Shown here: one piece after another, positions 59,048 to 64,000 of the stretch
Position numbering within the stretch: the stretch's first letter is position 1
Layout of the letters: the number at the start of each line of letters is the position of its first letter
Assembly (NCBI RefSeq): GCF_029784165.1
Contig: NC_073695.1
Coordinates: forward strand, 9,647,786-9,711,785
DNA length: 64,000 bases
Direction: 5' to 3'
Origin: Wyeomyia smithii
Lineage: Eukaryota; Arthropoda; Insecta; Diptera; Culicidae
Program-made: the position numbers and the translations under genes
Notes under the pieces: model-generated
Told to the model about the DNA's origin: nothing
Seen by the model: only the letters and a program-made list of their open reading frames with translations
Databases searched by the model: none

Positions 59048-60647
59048 TCTATCTATACCTATAAAAATGCAGTCCGGTCTGTCTGTCTGTCGGTCTATAT
59101 AGGCTCGGAAACTACCAAACCGATCGACGTGAAAATTTGTATGTAGGGGGTTCAGGGGCTGAGAAAGATTCCTGTGATGGTTTGAGACCCCTCTCTCTTC
59201 TGGAAGAGAGGGGTCCCATACAAACGAAATACAAATTTTTGCACTTCTCAAAAACTAACCAAGCATATGGAACCAAATTTGGCTTGTGGATGTGGTTAGG
59301 AGTAACAAATATGTCCATATTGGTTCGACACCCCTCCCTCTTTTGGAAGGGAGGGGTTCCATAGAAATGAAACACAAAGTCCTCTACATCTCGAGAACTA
59401 ACCAAGCAAATAGAACCAAATTTGGTAGGTGGATGTTTTTAGGGGTAGCAAATATATCCATAATGGTTTGACACCCCTCCCTCTTCTACAAGGGAGGGGT
59501 TCCATACAAATGAAACACGAATTTCGCACAGCTCGAGAACCATTCAACCAAATACAACCAATTTTGGTAGTCGAATGTTTTTAGAGGTGACAAATATGTT
59601 TATAATGATTTGACTCCCCTCCCTCTTCTGTGAGGGAGGGGTTCCATACAAATAAAACACAAACTTCTGCTTATCTCGAGAACTAACCAACTAAATGGAA
59701 CCAAATTTGGCAGGTGAATGTTATTAGGGATAACGAATATATCCATAATGGTTTGACACCCCTCCCTTTTCTATAAGGGAGGGGTCCCATACAAATAAAA
59801 CTCAGAACCAATCAAGCAAATATAACCAAATTTGGCAAGTGAATGTTTTTAGGTGTAACAAACATGTCCATAATGTTTCGTCACCCTTCTTTCTTCTGGC
59901 ATATCTCCAATTACCATTTCGAAAACTAAGATGGCGACTTCCGGTTTCTGAAAAACAGCGGCAAATGATCAAATACCACCCAATATGGGTATTTCCGGAA
60001 TTGTTATGACGCACTGAAGCCACAAATCGACCTCAGACAACATTTTGAATTGTAAGATGGCGACTTCCGGTGTCTGGAAAACAGCCAAAAGTGACAAAAT
60101 ACCATTTATTTAACCAGAATGACGCTCAGGGGTCAGAAATTGTCTCCAAATGCCATTTTAAAATCCAAGATGGCGACTTACGGTTTCTGAAAAATAGCCT
60201 GAAGTGACCAAATACCACCCAATATGAGTGTCACCGGATTCAGAACGATGCAAGGAGCTAAAAATTGACCTCAGACACCAGTTAGAATTGTAAAATGGCA
60301 ACTTCTGGGAAACAGCCTGAAATAACCGAATACTACTACATATGGATATTTCCGTAATCGAAATGATGTATAGAAGCAATGCTTGGCTGGACCCTGGACA
60401 CCATTTTGAATTCGAAGATGACCACTTTCAGTTTCTAAGAAACAACGAAAATAACTGAAATGCATTCAATATATTTCCGGAATAGAGGTGATGTACAAAA
60501 GCCAGAAGTCGAGAATGTTGTCATTCCGATGAAACCGATCATTTCAAATGATATAAACAAATCGCAAGGAATCAATGAACTTGAAATGTTTAGAATTATT
60601 AATTTGAACACTTAAATAGGCGAGACGAAGTTTGCCGGGTCAGCTAG
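59048..60647 (+). mobile_element. Non-autonomous Helitron, 1.6 kb
   Basis: Starts TCTATCTATACCTATAAAAA with the GTCTGTCTGTCTGTCGGTC and CGGAAACTACCAAACCGATC strips typical of arthropod Helitron 5' ends, and ends GACGAAGTTTGCCGGGTCAG then CTAG. It lies between A and T, the Helitron target. The first half is a hairpin-bearing tandem repeat; the second half is the ATGGCGACTTCCGG repeat seen in three other places. No Rep/helicase. Confidence 0.8.
59175..59900. repeat. Tandem units of about 143 bp with CCCCTCCCTC hairpins
   Basis: Six units begin with GAC(A)CCCCTCCCTCTT near 59185, 59330, 59472, 59614, 59757 and 59882. In the first five units the C-rich strip pairs with GGGAGGGG a few bases later, giving five strong potential hairpins; the sixth is degraded. 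The rest reads ACCAAATTTGG-AGGTG. Confidence 0.85.
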
Positions 60648-63600
60648 TAGTGAATAATAATTCATTTTAGGAAAATAAGATGCACTTCATTTTAGCCACT
60701 AGTGTTCTTTGGAAATCATTACATTTATCTATGGAAGTTGTTTCATCACGACTTGAATCTAATCAACTCAATGCAAAAGCAAAGCCCTGCGAGCTGCAAC
60801 GAAACAACACTGCAGTGCATGAACTTCTGCTCCTTGTGTGTCTAACCGCTCCGTTTATCCGCTGATGGCAAGCCAAACGAACTCAATTATTCCAACTTTC
60901 CCGGCCGCAAATTAGCTTACGACGTGCTGAAACTGTCACTTGCTTCCAGCACATCCATCGGCAATAATTTTGATCCAATTCACTCCGGCAGGCAGGAAAC
61001 ATCTCATTAACCTCCGCCCGTGCTCTTTCCTCCAGTTTGTCAACAGTTTCCCATCGAACACTGGGGTTGGGGTGGAAAACCTCCTCATAAAACCGGAACC
61101 GTCAACTACAACCAGCTACGGCACGGTTGGTTCATCCCCTACTTCGCCATCGTTTTCGCATCACAAATGAACAGACATAAATAGAAGCGGCTGGTCGGGC
61201 TGGTAATGAACTTCCTTCTTGTCATATTTTCTCACCACCTGTCAGCTGCACTTTTCTCGGCTCTCGGGGAGTTTGGGTTCAATATTCAAATCGGGTGACA
61301 AACAGCCTACCGACAACTTTTACTAGCGCACCACTACTACACTACCCTTCGCTGTTTCTTATTACTGCTTATTGGTAACACCGTCGTCCGTAGTGCTTTC
61401 ACAGGAAAAGTTTGTGTAGAATGGGAAAAATCGATGACATTTTCCGTCGTTTGTTCACGTGATGATAGTGGCAATCAAATGAGAGAACCAAGAAAAGAGC
61501 AAAGATGGTGGAGTGTTTCTAAAAGCACATCCATAATTATCGACACGTTGGTGGGCGGTGTCATTGGAAGAGGTAGCAACGGTAGGGGGTAGGAGAAATA
61601 ATAAAATCAATTTCGCTTCTAATATCCTGCTCTTGGTAGGCCTACCGCGAGACAGTAGAAGAAAGTCACCGAAGGCACACGAAAAGTCAAACGATCGATC
61701 GAGAATGTCGAGACGGAATAATTTATTGAGATTAATAGCTGACGTTGAAGTCGATTGACGAGCGGTTCACTGTCAGCTCGACTTCCGGGATGACAAATGG
61801 CGAGTGCTTGAATCCGGAGAAGTGAAACCGGCGGAAAGTTAACTGTGGTTAATGGAATTTGATTGATTTTACTGTCATTCAAGTTTTGGAATTTTGTGTC
61901 CAAAAATAAATGTTCGAAACAGTGGCAGTTAACTGCAGTCGTGATGGGCAGCGCATGCCGATAAAAAAATTACAATGATGGTTAATAAATAGACTATTGA
62001 AATGGCACTAAATACCACTCGAAATGCTTTCAATGCGTTCGTTTCTCGGTTACTGTCGTTTTATTTCGACAAGCCTCCGCTTCTGTTTGTCCTCCGGATC
62101 CAATCAATCATTCGATCTAATGCCGCTGGGACAAGTTTTGATTGCATATCGTGGCAGCAAACGCAAACACTACTGACTGTTGCAAAAACAAATCCAGACA
62201 ATAGTGACTGATGGGTTGGGAAATTGTTCCACGTCATGGTCATTCGATGCTTGATTTATTCGTGATCAAACAAAGACCCGCGACAACTCAACACAAAAAC
62301 GACGGACGCCGAAACGGCATCGTGACTGTCATCCGCGAGGGAGGGGGGGGGACACGTACCTATTCGCAATCAACCCCGCTGATTCGGAAATTGGAAAATT
62401 CGGTTGCACTGCAGTTAGTAGGTTCGATTCAATCAAGAACTTAAAGCTACACAATTGAAAACAGAGCACTACTTGTAAAAGAGCTCGATTTAGTTACTTT
62501 TGCTGACTAAGCTCTTCGCTCGTACCTAAAATAAACGAGTGAGAAAAACGTAAGAGAAACTATTGTAAACCTTAGACCCTGATAATAAGAACGATAATGA
62601 TGCCTGCATCTTTATTACCAGCACACTTCACTCCTGCAGTGTGCAGTAAAAAAGCCGAACAATTGTAACCTTTTTTGAGAACTTTCCATTTATTCTCTAT
62701 CGTTGCTGTTTCTCTGTTCACGGCAAGGTTCGATAGTACATGCGGAGAACTTTGCAGATTCGGTTCATTTATTGTAGAAAACAGATAAACTGTGGATTGT
62801 TTGTTTTTTTTTGCCTCACTGTTTGTTTGCTACGTTTTTTTTTTTGTAAAATGTTTTTTTTTCGCCTTTGAATTATCCGCTTCTGGCCGGAGGCTTCATT
62901 CGAGCTTTGATATATAATACGTAGAAGGAAAACAATTTATAAGTGAATTATTATAAGTTCAAATATTGTTTAGTTTAAGTTTCATTAAAATATATATTTT
63001 GTGTAGTAACTTGGCTAGTTTTATTTTGTTCCATAATTGTTTTTTTCTTACAACTGTTTGTCTCTCCACAACTCATTTATATTTAATTTTGTTTCCTTCT
63101 CCATTTTTGTTTTGTTAGATTTACTGCTCTTTTTATAATTTGCTAATAATTACTGCTTTGCTCTTAATTTTTTTTGTTTTATTGATTACTTCTCTTCAAG
63201 AATGTCAGCCAAATTGACAAAAACAAGTGAACGAGTTCGGTTGTTTTGCTTTCGTCTTGATTAGACGCAAATTGTTTATCTCCGTTTGATTCGCAAAATA
63301 ACAATACACGAGTTATCGTACGGGTGTTTTTTTTTTCGATTAGTTCTTGTGTGCGATAACAATAGCCTGCAATATATCGGCAGAAACATCTTCTGCACAC
63401 TGGTAGGGGCAGGCTACCCCGCCAGTGATCCGATACGCAGCTGATATATCAGCAAGAATAATTCTCCCGCACCGCTGTTACCCCGCTAGCAGCACGGACC
63501 ACCATACGATCGAGCGAGTGGAAGTCAACTACAAGTGGCATCTACAAGGTCGCGTGTAGGATACGGCCACTGTGTCACAACACGAAGCTGGATCGTCATT

Positions 63601-63690
63601 GTTTGTTCTGCGGAGACGCTCGATTAATCCTACTATCAGCCGTGAGGTCGTGACTTAGACGTTCGGTGAAGTATTCACTTTAGAATTTTT
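60648..63690. other. Unique-looking DNA, no supported gene
   Basis: 60650-62500 is moderately GC-rich with short frames and no domains. 62600-63400 is T-rich with many T-runs, resembling untranslated or intronic DNA. Confidence 0.4.
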
Positions 63691-63693
63691 ATC

Positions 63694-63760
63694 ATTATTA
63701 TTAATAGTATTATTATTATTGTTATTATTATAATTATTATTACTATTATTATTATTATTA

Positions 63761-63821
<61 letters not shown>

Positions 63822-63845
63822 TGTTATTAGTATTAGTATTACTGC
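63694..63845. repeat. (TTA)n microsatellite, imperfect
   Basis: Mostly ATT units with scattered changes. The minus-strand frame through it gives a run of asparagine (AAT) that has no supporting context. Confidence 0.9.
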
Positions 63846-64000
63846 CTTTTTTTTTATTTTGATCCATTGTAGTTTGAAAAATTGTTTTTAAAATTTAATA
63901 GCAACTACTTGACCCCCCCTCACATTCGAATATTTATCGTTTGTGTGCGGTAGAGCGTAACGCTCCCGCAAAATGGACGACATGCAGGTGCAACTATTCC
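63846..64000. other. Window end, unassigned
   Basis: A T-run, a CCCCCC strip and the start of a GC-richer stretch. An ATG at 63973 opens a frame cut by the window end; too short to judge. Confidence 0.2.

Noticed and set aside
59175..59900. CRISPR-like regular repeat spacing
   Set aside because: The spacers are themselves similar and the units lie within a eukaryotic Helitron; it is a tandem array of about 143-bp units.
63655..63867. Poly-asparagine frame
   Set aside because: Translation of the TTA microsatellite on the minus strand, with no flanking coding context.

Overview
The window reads as repeat-dominated nuclear DNA from a culicine mosquito (Aedes/Culex type). This is inferred from AT-rich spacers packed with nested non-LTR retrotransposons, including one resembling mosquito Juan elements. 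Also present are DD37E mariner fossils, a tRNA-derived SINE of the kind reported in Aedes (Feilai type), Helitrons, many short inverted-repeat elements, and a dispersed repeat ending in an AGAAAGGCAAAA-type tail that I associate with culicines. No convincing host protein-coding gene was found. Operons, bacterial ribosome binding sites and CRISPR arrays are absent.

Layout. 1-776 is a repeat of 'family A' that returns inverted at 45623-46398. 777-5225 is mostly single-copy-looking DNA. 5448-5511 holds a hammerhead-ribozyme-like motif. 5700-9500 (minus) is a Juan-like jockey retrotransposon split by a 'family B' element (6430-8275). 10640-13155 holds LOA-like and RTE-like reverse transcriptase debris and a mariner fossil. 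13200-16584 is an old Helitron area with a helicase fragment and a family A insertion. 15988-28001 is a 6,007-bp segment present twice head to tail, apparently identical. 28430-30310 is single-copy-looking. 30311-33551 is a nearly intact non-LTR retrotransposon ORF with a tandem CAATAAA tail. 33900-36940 is a degenerate tandem repeat holding a hAT-type MITE and a long palindrome. 36985-38446 is an uninterrupted AGTC microsatellite of about 365 units. 38690-39545 is a second mariner fossil. 39546-43600 is GC-richer unique DNA. 43602-48910 carries a SINE, a TA-flanked MITE, family A copy A3 and a culicine tandem repeat. 48927-58130 (minus) is a jockey element interrupted by a MITE and by a plus-strand non-LTR element, which is itself split by a composite family B element with a further GC-rich MITE inside it. 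59048-60647 is a complete-looking non-autonomous Helitron. The last 3.3 kb is unique sequence with a TTA microsatellite.

Most notable is the related element group A/B, with homologous promoter DNA (C) at the head of a jockey element. A and B copies lie between short A-runs (apparent 4-bp AAAA target duplication). They have palindromic inner ends (GACGTT...AACGTC or GAAGTA...TACTTC) and share an outer box containing CACGACCGCA. They carry CCAAT/TATA promoter-like modules. Removing copies B1 and B3, with one AAAA, restores the interrupted reverse transcriptase reading frames exactly, which fixes their boundaries. I cannot place this group in a named superfamily.
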